DNA of 64,000 nucleotides from Lotus japonicus (taxonomy: Eukaryota > Streptophyta > Magnoliopsida > Fabales > Fabaceae): the NCBI RefSeq assembly GCF_012489685.1, contig NC_080042.1, positions 4,962,501 through 5,026,500 on the forward strand. The letters run 5' to 3'. Below, piece by piece: positions 10,617-20,661 of this stretch. How positions within the stretch are numbered: position 1 is the first letter of the stretch; every line of letters starts with the position of its first letter. Under the pieces are notes generated by a model that ran no database searches, had not been told where the DNA came from, and worked only from the letters and a program-made list of their open reading frames with translations. Position numbers and translations under genes: made by a program.

Positions 10617-11835
10617 TGAAGGTATGAAAAACGGTAGAAAGGGGGGGTTTGAATAACGTTTTCAGTACAAAACTACCACCTTAAAGATTTTGACAAATCT
10701 TTCGAGAATCTAAGTGCTAAAGATAAGAGATAGAAAAGCACACAAGGATTTTATCCTGGTTCACTTGATAAATCACTCAAGCTACTCCAGTCCACCCGTT
10801 AAGGTGATTTCTTCCTTCTTAGAATGAAGGCAATCCACTAATCAGGTAAGAGTTACAACTGCACTTGAAACCTACAAGTGACTATCAATTACAGTGACTT
10901 AGCTCACACTAAGATTCACTCTCTTAGTCTTCTCTAGGATCCGATCAAACTTGATCTCCTAAAGGAACTAAACAAACTGTTTATCAAAGAAATGTTTACA
11001 CGAGATTTGCTTCTAAAAAGCTGATAGTAAACACTATGAATTTCAGATGAAAGAAAGCTTAGAATATTTTGAATATCTTGCGCGTGTGTTGCTTCTTGTA
11101 TTCTCTCTTTTCTTGCCGCTTCTTTCAATCTTCAGCCTCTATATATACTCCAAGGATTAGGGTTGAGCGTTGCATGGGAAATGCTACCGTTGGAGGGCAG
11201 TTCTGGAAAATCCAGCTTCTGCTGTGGCTGAGAACGTTAGGTAGGTCGTCAGGAAGGTACACTTGCTTTTGTACTTGGATAGCGACTTGACCTTTTAACC
11301 TAGGAGACTTCTGATCAGGGGAATACTTCATATTGGAACTTGTGAAGCCGGTTGATCAGAGTCAGAGGGAAAGCACAGATCCTCTGACCATTGTATCTTC
11401 TGATTCTGAACTCAGAGGGAAGAACATGGCCTTCAGAGTTTCTTGCTTCTGGACTTCAGAGTTTCCACTATTCAGCTTCTGGATCTTCAGAGTCTTCTAC
11501 ACCATCAGAATATCTGAACCTTCAGTGTTTCTTGGCTATCAGAACTTCTGGATCTTCAGAGCTTCTAGCGACTGAGTCCACATCAGAGTTTGTATAGCTT
11601 CAGAACTTCTGAAGCTTTTCCACTGTTCATACTGAACATGGTGAATGCGAAAGCGTTGCTTGGGTTACCCTTTATACACAGTGCTTCTGATTTGTGTGAG
11701 ATTGAATTGAGGTCAGAGCTTGTAAATAGCACACTCAGAAAAACACGTTAGAGTACCACAATTGTTCATATCAAAAGGTTAACTTGTAATCATCAAAACA
11801 TGAGTTGTACTACTAGATCAAAACTTGATCTTACA
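10617..11835 (-). repeat. 5' LTR of Copia-1 (1219 bp)
   Basis: Plus-strand ends are TGAAGGTATG at 10617 and CTTACA at 11835, giving TG...CA. It is collinear with 1-967. A run of G at about 10638 begins the tail segment, which also recurs inverted at 33542-33614. The insertion splits LTR-A, whose sequence resumes at 11836 with TAGGTCAGAAACC. Confidence 0.93.
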
Positions 11836-14047
11836 TAGGTCAGAAACCCTAGTAAATAGCTAGTTTTCACTTAAAGTCACGATGGGAGCTAATTCCAAAA
11901 ATCTTCAGAGAAATGTTAGAACTTCTCTTTTTCCATATATCACAATCGTTTCGAGGCGAAACTCTAGGATCTACGAACGTCCGATTCCAATCATCGGAAG
12001 TTTGCTGAAACCGAATCCCTGGTATTTCAAAACCCTAGAATCAACCGACAATGAAGACTTTTTCTATTTGGAACATCAAATGAATATTCTACACGCGTAC
12101 ACCCATTTCTCTCGATGATTTCAATCTTTCTTCAGAAGGAAGTTTTCTATTCCGACATCCGATGCAAAAAGCAACTTATCGGGTAAAATAGTTTTACACC
12201 GACTATGCATTAGTTGTCAAAAATACAAGGAGACCTCATTTTAGTTTTGGAATTATTTCGCCAAAACCTATCTTAGAATTCATGGAGAATGAAGCCGGAA
12301 AAATCAGATTCGCGAAACTTTCATTTTACCGCGTTTTGCCAACCTCTATATATAGCAAGAAAGGTGAGAAAAATTACAAAAACTCCTCCATTTTCTCTCC
12401 AAGGCCGCGAGCTCCATAAAAGGAAGAGGAAGAAGAGCTTTTCTTCATTACTTGCTTGATCATCGATTAATCAGTTGCTACTTCAAGGTGTCGAGGTATA
12501 GTCGCTAATCCTTACCTCTGATCACTTTTTCCATAGCCTTTCTATAGACTTTTCTGAGCGGATAGTTTTGAGGTTTTTGCAAAACTATCCCGAATATTTC
12601 ATTTTTGATTCTAAACATCTTCCTTACATGCCCAAGATCACTTCTGCCGGATTAGATTTTCCGTAATGTCGCCGGATTTCCGCCGGAATCAATTTTAGCC
12701 TTAAATACCCATTTTTGGAGTAAAGCTTCAACCTTTAGGCTGAAAACTATCGCCTTAGCTTAGTGCTAGTAGGATTAGTTGTCATAAACGGCGTTGGTGA
12801 CGTCCCTGTCAAATTTTCTTTTTGGGATTTCAGTTTTGAAATTCTAAGTTAAAAATCATGACCAAAATACCCCTGCGACAGTTTTTGATCCGATAATTTT
12901 TCCGAGTTCAGAATACCCTTAGTTACGGCTAAAGATAGCATAGGAACCAAGTTTGATCGAAGAAAAATCGAGTCCTACAATTACCTAAAGTGGCCGAGCC
13001 CTATAGGGGGGAGGAGGAAAATTTTCTTTTCCGAAAACTTATCCTTTCGCGCTAGATTATCGTACCTCGGAGTATGTACTACTTCGTGTAACTTTAGTGA
13101 TGTATTGATAGCTTAGTTTCCGATAGATTCTGATAGTATTTCTGTGGTTTTGCTCTAAAGGTGCTTTTGAGGAATTTCCTGAAGAGCAAGGCATAGAGTG
13201 TGAAGGAACGTTTGAGGAGAACGCTGGAATAACTATAGGTAAGGGCAACTTACCTTGCTAGTTAATGCTTTAGGTGTCGATGAATTCGACTTGATTTATT
13301 GTTTATGCACTTGTTTGTGTTTGACTGGTAAAATGTTTTCTGAGGCTTCGGCTGACAATGTAGATGATTCATCTACTGAAATGTTTTTGAGAGTGAATTT
13401 CATGCTAAGTGCTAAGTGGGTAATTTAGGATGTGTAGTGCATGCTTTATATGCTAAGTGCTACGTGGTTATTGCATAATATGTTGATATATGACATGTTG
13501 GTTGATTGTGATGAGTTAATTATGCGTTTGCAATGAAAGCTGAGTTTCTGAGTAGTGAGAATAGCGGGCAGGTCATGCCGATTTTATTTTGAGAGTTTTG
13601 AGAAAGTTTGATAGGACGAATGAGATTCAGGCCTTGTTATGGTTTTTCATGGATCGAGACATTCTCTGGAGTCATTTGGGATTTGGAGATCCCGGGAACT
13701 TATAAGATTCGCAATAAGATTAAAAGGATATTATTTTGTAAAGAAAACTCATAAGACATTAAACAACCTCTAAATCTTCAAATAATGATAATAAACTCGG
13801 AAGGAAGCTTAGGATGAAGATCTTAGTTTTGGAAAACGAGAAGTGTCGTCGGATCCAAGTGTTGAGAATGTTGAGAAGTTTTGAGTATGTTGATACTCTT
13901 GTGCTGTGGGAGCAGTTATGTCGTTGGGCTATCCGAGGGATAAGCCGGGAAATTGATAGTTTCCGAGTATGTCGATACTCTTTGCTCGCTGAGCAGTTTT
14001 TGACCATCGGATGGAGATGAGTCGGATGATTTGGAGATCATCATGAG

Positions 14048-14394
14048 ATACAGTTATGCCTTCGGGTACAGTTTATACCTTCGGGTACAGTTTATGCCTT
14101 CGGGTACAGTTTATGCCTTCGGGTACAGTTTATGCCTTCGGGTACAGTTATGCCTTCGGGTACAGTTTATACCTTCGGGTACAGTTTATGCCTTCGGGTA
14201 CAGTTATGCCTTCGGGTACAGTTTATGCCTTCGGGTACAGTTTATGCCTTCGGGTACAGTTTATGCCTTCGGGTACAGGGTACAGTTTATGCCTTCGGGT
14301 ACAGTTTATGCCTTCGGGTACAGTTATGCCTTCGGGTACAGTTATGCCTTCGGGTACAGTTTATGCCTTCGGGTACAGTTTATACCTTCGGGTA
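14048..14394 (+). repeat. 19-bp minisatellite, 18 copies, inside LTR-A
   Basis: Eighteen head-to-tail copies of TACAGTTTATGCCTTCGGG, some 18 bp (TACAGTTATGCCTTCGGG), with occasional ATACC for ATGCC and one short slip at 14277-14282. LTR-B has no such array at the matching site (about 31850). The copies are very similar, so the expansion is recent. All three forward frames stay open across it, which creates spurious ORFs. Confidence 0.95.
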
Positions 14395-14665
14395 ATTCGG
14401 CCATCGACGGGGGATATGATCGACCGTGAGGTTAGGATCGACCTGTTGATTGTCGGGCATAGCGGAGGGAAAAGTCGACCCGCAGGGTTAGGACTGATCC
14501 GGCTATGTCAAGGTGGTAAGTGACACTCGAGGGTTATGGTCGACACAATGTCAGTGTTAGGACCGACTCGATCGTGCCCAGCCTACTCTTTCTGGAACCG
14601 TCGAGAGTGACGTTGCATTGACATATCATGCACTCTAATTGTATTCGCTGAGATTTGGATGAGTT

Positions 14666-14845
14666 GATGTTGATAAACATCGTTAAGTGTTTTGATGAAT
14701 AGATGTTGATAAACATCGTTAAGTGTTTTGATGAATAGATGTTGATAAATATCGTTAAGTGTTTTGATGAATAGATGCTGATAAATATCGTTAAGTGTTT
14801 TGATGAGTAGATATTGATAAATGTCGTCACGTGCTTTGATGATTG
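14666..14845 (+). repeat. 36-bp tandem repeat, five copies, inside LTR-A
   Basis: Units start at 14666, 14702, 14738, 14774 and 14810, each near GATGTTGATAAACATCG plus TTAAGTGTTTTGATGAATA. Each unit holds GATGTT..AACATC, an inverted repeat that can form a small hairpin. The last unit is the most diverged. Absent from the matching part of LTR-B. Confidence 0.9.
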
Positions 14846-15044
14846 AATTGTACTAGAGATTTGATAACATGCTATGTTTAAACCTTAGGGTAGACAATGC
14901 AGAACTTATATGTATACAAGCAATATATATATATATACCCCTTATACTTTACCTGTTGTCTTGTATTCTCTATACTATATTCTGTAAGTTGACCCTTGCA
15001 CGTGCTACCTGTGTTTGGGGGGCTATGTATGCCCTTTTTATCAG

Positions 15045-15155
15045 ATGTCGTTGATGAATTCTTTCGTGATTCTTCATCGTTCGGGGAAGACCCGGAGCGA
15101 AATGACTACTACTGAGCCTTCGGCGTGGACCCGGACTTCAGGCATGACCAGATGA
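15045..15155 (+). CDS. Short LTR-encoded ORF in LTR-A (36 aa)
   Basis: Unknown function. The ATG sits in the context TCAGATGTC, the same as the ATG of the LTR-B ORF at 32532. The first 20 residues share a pattern with that ORF: M-S at the start, then F, H, S-G, R and E-M at matching spacing (FVILHRSGKTRSEM here, FTMVHPSGGIRYEM there). A TATATATATA run at about 14922-14938 lies upstream and could drive a transcript starting just before it. The ORF then breaks at 15153-15155, so it may be a decayed version. Evidence is from eye alignment only. Confidence 0.35.
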   Translation: MSLMNSFVILHRSGKTRSEMTTTEPSAWTRTSGMTR

Positions 15156-15525
15156 GAGTCGATGATGGAAGTATAGGGGATGGGTGTTTAGAGTCTACTA
15201 AGGTTGGGTGTTAGTGTCCTAGCTCTGACTTATTCTTATTTTTGAGGGCTTGTGTTGCTGACACTTGACCTATCCTTTTGGGATTGTACATTTTGCCTAC
15301 GGGCGTTACACTTTTCTACTTTCCGTCACTTGAGGTTACTCGTGACGAGGTTGCTACTTACAGCGGGGGCTGTATTTATGTTATATACTAGTTTTGTTAT
15401 CTTTTGTTGGGAGTTTATTTCTTTCAGTCTTTGGTTCCATTATCAAAAAAAAACATAATTCACGTTTTCCGCTTTAAGTTTCTTGTTGGTTACTAAAGTG
15501 ACGCCACCGAAATCGGGGTGTTACA

Positions 15526-15874
15526 CATCACACTCAGCGTGTTTCCAGAATTCCTTGACCAATTTGTCATACACCGATCCTCGAAGCCTGTTGAAGTAAT
15601 TTTCCCAGCCTTGAACACGGACTTCAGGACGAAGATCATACTCATTAGCAGCGATGTTGTCTAGGTCAAATCTCCACTCAGCAAGAACCAGCAGTTCTTC
15701 AGGAGCAAAAACACAGTGAACGGCACAGCCCCGTTCTGCAATAGGGATCATCTGCCCTTGAGCCGAAGTTTGAGTTCTCTGAACTTCAGGACCTTCCTGT
15801 CCTGTAGCTTGACCAACTACCATCACTGGAAACCGAGTACCTTGGGTTGCTTCACCTCTGTTTACTCTCACCAT
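15526..15874 (-). pseudogene. Env-like ORF fragment of Copia-2, cut by LTR-A
   Basis: The first about 116 codons of the env-like ORF, from ATG 15874. Alignment to the Copia-1 ORF is clear (EERGCAVHCVF there, AERGCAVHCVF here; KLVKEFWKHA in both). It ends where LTR-A begins, so the rest must lie beyond the left edge. The pyrimidine-rich leader upstream (minus strand, about 15880-16040) is kept. Confidence 0.85.
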
Positions 15875-16304
15875 TTTTGAGCGGATGGAGGTTTTGGGTA
15901 GAAAGGAAGAGGATGAATAGAGAGAGAGAGATCGTGGGGATAAGGGTTTTGAAAAACGAAGAGAGAGAGTGTGAAACCGAAAGTGATGGAGAACGTGTGT
16001 GTATAGTGGGTTTTGAAAATAACCGTTGTTGATTTAAAGGAAAAAGTAAAATCAACGGTTGAAAATTAAAGACATCATATCAGCAGTTAATACACCAATC
16101 ACACACAGGAGAGAAGCACATCAACACTCATTACAACAGACTGTCACACGGGCACAAGGAACTATGCATCAGGGTTACTGACACACGTTTACTTTCTCCG
16201 CTTCAGAGTGAGCACCAATGGGTACTTATACTCTGATGGAGTTACCTTCTGGACTAGACATCTTCTGATAAAGAAGTATCATAGTCAGAGGTTCTGATCC
16301 ATCT

Positions 16305-18457
16305 TCATGCTGGACAAAAGTCCATATTCAGATTTTTCAGAATAAAATTAAATCTATCCTCTGCTAAGGGCTTTGTAAAGATATCTGCCCATTGATGGTC
16401 AGTATCAACAAACTTTAGAAGAAGTACGCCCTTTTGAACATAATCTCTAATAAAGTGATACTTTACCTCAATATGTTTTGTCCTTGAATGTAAGATTGGA
16501 TTCTTACTCAATGAGATTGCAGCAGTGTTATCACAATAGATTGCGATATTGCTCTCAAGGATCTGATAATCCTCCAGCTGATGTTTCATCCAGAGCATCT
16601 GAGTGCTGCAAATTGCTGCTGAGATATATTCTGCCTCTGCAGTGGATAGTGCAATGGTTGATTGCCTTTTGCTTGCCCATGAAACTAAGTTGCTTCCTAG
16701 AAATTGACAATTTCCAGAAGTACTTTTTCTCTCTGTTCTATCTCCAGCATAATCAGCATCACAATAACCTGAAAGCTTATACTCTGATGTTTTCTTATAC
16801 ATCAAGCCAAGGTTAGTGGTGCCTTTCAGATACCTTAGGATCCTCTTAACAGCAGTTAAGTGGGTTTCCCTTGGATCTGATTGGAAACGAGCACATAAGT
16901 GAACACTAAACAGAATATCTGGCCTAGATGCAGTTAAGTATAGAAGTGATCCTATCATACCACGATAGAGCTTCTGACAAACTTTACCACTTGCATCTTC
17001 CTTTTCCAGAATTCATGTAGGATGCATTGGAGTCTTGGCAATTGTTGATTCTGTCATATTGAACTTCTTCAGAAGTTCTTTAGTGTACTTGCTCTGATGG
17101 ATATAAATTCCTTCTGGTGTTTGATCTACTTGTATACCCAGAAAGTATTTGAGTTCTCCCATCATACTCATTTCAAATTCAGCCTGCATCATCTTAGAGA
17201 ATTCTTTGCATAGAGATTGATTAGCAGAACCAAATATAATATCATAAACATAGATTTGCACAATTAAAATATCATCCTTGTAAGTTTTGCAAAAGAGAGT
17301 TGTATCTACTTTACCCCTTACAAACTCGTTCTCCAGAAGGAATGAGCTGAGTCTCTCATACCATGCTCTTATGAATTGTTCTTCCACAATTCATAAGGAG
17401 TCTTATTCATAATTGGTCTCACAGAGATTCTGTTCTGAATGTAACACGCTGTGTTTACTGCCTCTGCCCAAAAGTGCTTAGCCATGCCAGTTTCTTGGAG
17501 CATGGTTCTAGCCATCTCCTGAAGAGTTCTATTCTTCCTCTCAACAACGCCATTTTTTTGAGGAGTTCTGGGACAAGAGAAATCATGTGCAATTCCATAG
17601 GAATCAAACAAACTCTCAAACTTGTCATTCTCAAACTCTCCACCATGGTCACTTCTGACACGCACAATCCTACAAGCCTTCTCATTTTGCACTTGAGCAA
17701 TGAAGGTAGAGAACACAGCATGAGACTCATCCTTGCGGGATAGAAATTTTACCCATGTCCAGCGACTATAGTCGTCAACGATGACCATCCCATATCTCTT
17801 GCCACCTATAGACTCAGTTTTCACTGGTCCAAACAGGTCGATATGCAGAAGTTCTAACGGCCTTGAGGTTGAGACAACATTCTTTGCCTTGAAAGGTATT
17901 TTAGTGAATTTGCCTTTCTGACATGCTTCACAAAGAGCGTCTGAAGAGAACTTCAGAGTGGGTAAGCCCCTGACAAGGTTTAGCTTACTCAGCTGAGAAA
18001 TCTTTCTCATGCTGGCATGCCCTAACCGTCTATGTCATACCCACTGCTCCTCATTAACAGAAAGAAGACACTTCACATTCTGAGCTTCCAACTCAGATAA
18101 TCTGATCTTGTAAATGTTGTTCTTCCTCTTGTTGTTAAACAGAACAGAGCCATCGATCTGACTTACAGCCCTGCATGACTTTTGATTGAAAATAACATCA
18201 TAACCCTTGTCAGCTAATTGACTTATAGACAATAAGTTATGAGTTAAGCCGTCTACCAATAAAACATTATCAATGCATGGACTACTATCTACACAAATAG
18301 TACCAGTACCAACAATTTTACCCTTTTCGTTCCCACCAAAGCCAACTTCGCCCCCAGGCTTAAGTTTTAGCTCTTGGAACATACGCCTTTCTCCCGTCAT
18401 GTGACGCGAGCACCCACTGTCCAGATACCATGATTGGTGTTTCAGTGGAGCTATCAA
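16305..18457 (-). pseudogene. pol: Copia-2 pol, disrupted by two stops and an internal deletion
   Basis: Starts in the protease region ([13 protein letters not shown]) at 18457, just beside the Gypsy-1 insertion. A TGA at 18035-18037 replaces a Trp codon at the start of the integrase zinc region. Near 17370 about 940 bp relative to Copia-1 are gone, removing the C-terminal half of integrase and the N-terminal half of RT, with 7 nt of filler at the junction and a frame change. A second TGA at about 17013-17015 replaces a Cys codon between RT and RNase H. RT still shows a YVYDD-like site (IYVYDIIFG, where Copia-1 has IYVDDIIFG), so a catalytic Asp is also lost. RNase H ([17 protein letters not shown]) is intact to the stop. 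Confidence 0.9.
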
Positions 18458-18460
18458 GGA

Positions 18461-20550
18461 TGTAACACCTGTATTCGATTAATTAATAATCGGGTAAATT
18501 ATAAATTTTAGTCAGGAGAAATTAATATTAGAATAGTATTAATTTTAATAGTATGTAATTAATTAAGAGGGTTTAGTTTTGTGATGGTAATAGTATTAAT
18601 GGAATTATAATATATTGGAAAAAGGGTAGGATGGAGATTTAAAAAGGAAAAAAAAAGGGTTTGGGAAAAAAGGAAAGAAAGAAGGCCGTGCGTGTGAGAG
18701 GTAGCAGGAGGAGAAGGAGAGAAAGAGTAGTGTGTGCGTGAAACCTCAGAAAGGGAGGGAGAACGGTTCCGTTTCAAAGATTTTGATCAGGGAACTCGGA
18801 GCTGCACTCAATCCAAAGGTAAGGGTGGGGTTTTGAGTTTCTAATGGGATTTTGGTGAATGATATGTGGATTTGGGGATGTATAATTGTTGTTGTTAATG
18901 ATGCTCTGGAAATCTGAAATTGAATCCAATGATTTTGGGGATTCTGGGTGATTGAATGGGGGAGGAAAAATCTGGAATTGGGGTTCACAGATTCTGGATT
19001 GAAATCCTGGACTAAATTTCTGGTTTTAATTTCTGGTTTGCCATGGTTTTCTGTTTTGAATTTCTGTTTTGAGTTTCTGTCTTGAATTTACGATTGTTGT
19101 ACCTGTGGTCTGGTTGATGGGATTCATGATACATGGATTCTGTGATGCTATCAATGTATGCAATGATTCATAGGAAACTTTGCTAAATGGCTAGGTACTA
19201 TATGATTTATGCACAGATTTGATGATGCTGTGCTGCTGTCCAAAATTTTCTGGGCTGCACAGTACACTTCGAGACCTGTTTTCGCCCAGTTAGAGTGCTC
19301 AAATGAAGATGTGATCAACTAAGAAATTGTAGGACTTTAAGTTAGCTTTCTAGGCATATAAAATACATGATTTTTGGTTCAGTAACGAATTCATGAGACC
19401 GCTTTTAGTGGCTGGTGTTCCTGCTGTTTTTCCAGATTACGGAAATTCTGATTGTTTTGAGGGCTGGACAGTACACTTCGAGACCTGTTTTCGCCCAGTT
19501 AGAGTGCTCAAATGAAGATGTGATCAACTAAGAAATTGTAGGACTTTAAGTTAGCTTTCTAGGCATATAAAATACATGATTTTTGGTTCAGTAACGAATT
19601 CATGAGACCGCTTTTAGTGGCTGGTGTTCCTGCTGTTTTTCCAGATTACGGAAATTCTGATTGTTTTGAAAATATAATTAGATTTAGCTTACATGTTGTA
19701 TGAAAGTTAATGTCTTTATGTGCCATGTATTAGCTATGAGGATTATGCATGTGGCTGAACACCTTTAGCATGAAATCCATAATTTATTTACCATATGTGA
19801 TAGCTTCTTCCATGATTGCATCTGCATACTCTGTGATGGCCTGTATTGGCGATTTGTGATGAAGGCTTATGCCTTGTGCCTCCAATAATTGGCAATTAGT
19901 GATGAGGGCTGAAGCCCTGTTGGTACCACATACATATGCATAGTCATTGTTGTGTTCGAATTGTATCCGAGTTGATGATGTTATTTGGGACTGTTTTTAG
20001 TAATTGAGCTATGTAAATGTAAAAGGAAATGGTGTGGCCTTAATCTAGCATATTAATTTTCATTCTCCTATTTATGTTACTCGATATCTCACCCCTTCTG
20101 TTTGAATGTTACCCTTGTCGGTAACGTGCAGGTAACCAGGAGGAGTAGTCTATAGCTTTTAGTTCGAGTTGGAGTCCTTGCTCTGATACGTAGCACTCGG
20201 GGGGGAAATGGACGCTTGTTTTCCTTTCTGTTATAATTTGAATTAAGTTGTTATTTGAGAAGTTGTTTCTGTTTTAAGTTGTGGGCAAGATACTATGTTT
20301 TCTTTAAGTTTTAAAGACATTGGATTCGCTGCATAACTATTTGTCAAAGTGAACTAGTTCAATGACTAATTAACTGTCACAAGAGCATTAAAGTTTATTT
20401 ATGAGTTCATCTCAAAGTTTATGTGCTATGTATCTGTTACAGGAGCATTATGATAATGTTTTAAGTGATTATGTAATGCCTCATGAGTGTTAAACTTTTT
20501 ATCACTCTGATATTTGCAATACATATACTGTTTAGAATTGGGGTGTTACA
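18461..20550 (+). repeat. 5' LTR of Gypsy-1 (2090 bp)
   Basis: Ends TGTAACACC...GGGGTGTTACA. It contains a 209-bp tandem duplication (19252-19460 and 19461-19669) and a GA-rich stretch at about 18620-18770. Compared with the 3' LTR it lacks 194 bp between two GCAT words near 19813. Confidence 0.95.
19252..19669 (+). repeat. 209-bp tandem duplication inside the Gypsy-1 LTR
   Basis: Two near-identical units with a 209-bp offset, differing at the first few bases (GGCTGCACAG versus GGCTGGACAG). The 3' LTR carries the same pair at about 25005-25422, so the duplication existed in the parent copy. Confidence 0.93.
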
Positions 20551-20554
20551 TTAG

Positions 20555-20566
20555 TGGTATCAGAGC
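20555..20566 (+). other. Primer binding site of Gypsy-1
   Basis: TGGTATCAGAGC starts four bases after the 5' LTR and is complementary to the 3' end of initiator methionine tRNA, as usual for Tekay-type elements. Confidence 0.9.
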
Positions 20567-20661
20567 AGGTCGGTCCGTCCGGCCAAGTTAACGAGTCGTA
20601 GTTGTCTAACAATCGAGTATTGTTATTTCATTTTAACTGATTTTTGTATTGTAGTGATAAG

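Larger units (their letters stand above)
1..11835 (-). mobile_element. Copia-1: young SIRE/Maximus-type Ty1-copia retrotransposon, left end cut by window
   Basis: Minus-strand element. The 5' LTR is 10617-11835 and the 3' LTR is 1-967, which lacks about 251 bp outside the window. Reading down the minus strand, the order is PBS, gag, pol (protease, integrase, RT, RNase H), env-like ORF, antisense ORF, polypurine tracts and LTR. All three sense ORFs are uninterrupted. I count about four substitutions and one 1-nt indel between the overlapping 967 bp of the LTRs, so the insertion is recent. It lies inside LTR-A, whose sequence resumes at 11836. The target duplication cannot be checked because the left flank is outside the window. 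The env-like ORF after pol and the multiple polypurine tracts are SIRE lineage traits. Confidence 0.93.
11836..15525 (+). mobile_element. LTR-A: long Tekay/chromovirus-like LTR, 5' part removed from view by Copia-1
   Basis: Collinear with the solo LTR-B from about 29593 onward, including the opening TAGGTC...AACCCTAG block and the GGGGTGTTACA end. It lacks about 200 bp at its start because Copia-1 inserted there. No internal retroelement domains follow: at 15526 the sequence returns to the env-like ORF of Copia-2, with candidate target duplication CATCA, which matches the intact site in Copia-1. It is therefore probably also a solo LTR. It differs from LTR-B by two tandem-repeat expansions and a different end segment. 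Confidence 0.8.
15526..18460 (-). mobile_element. Copia-2, left visible segment: decayed SIRE-type element (env-like start, pol)
   Basis: Collinear with Copia-1 from its env-like ORF (about 4888) through RNase H, RT, integrase and protease. It is interrupted at 15525 by LTR-A and at 18461 by Gypsy-1. The other visible segments are 26498-29396 and 33341-33541, and the left remainder lies beyond the window. Three pol stop or deletion lesions plus one gag stop show that it is dead and older than its insertions. Confidence 0.9.

Noticed and set aside
14048..14394. CRISPR-like regular repeat array
   Set aside because: Units are directly adjacent with no unique spacers, and the context is a plant LTR.
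14031..14523. Overlapping ORFs in all three forward frames, rich in GTVYAFGYS-like repeats
   Set aside because: They are products of the 19-bp minisatellite, whose length is not a multiple of three and which contains no stop.
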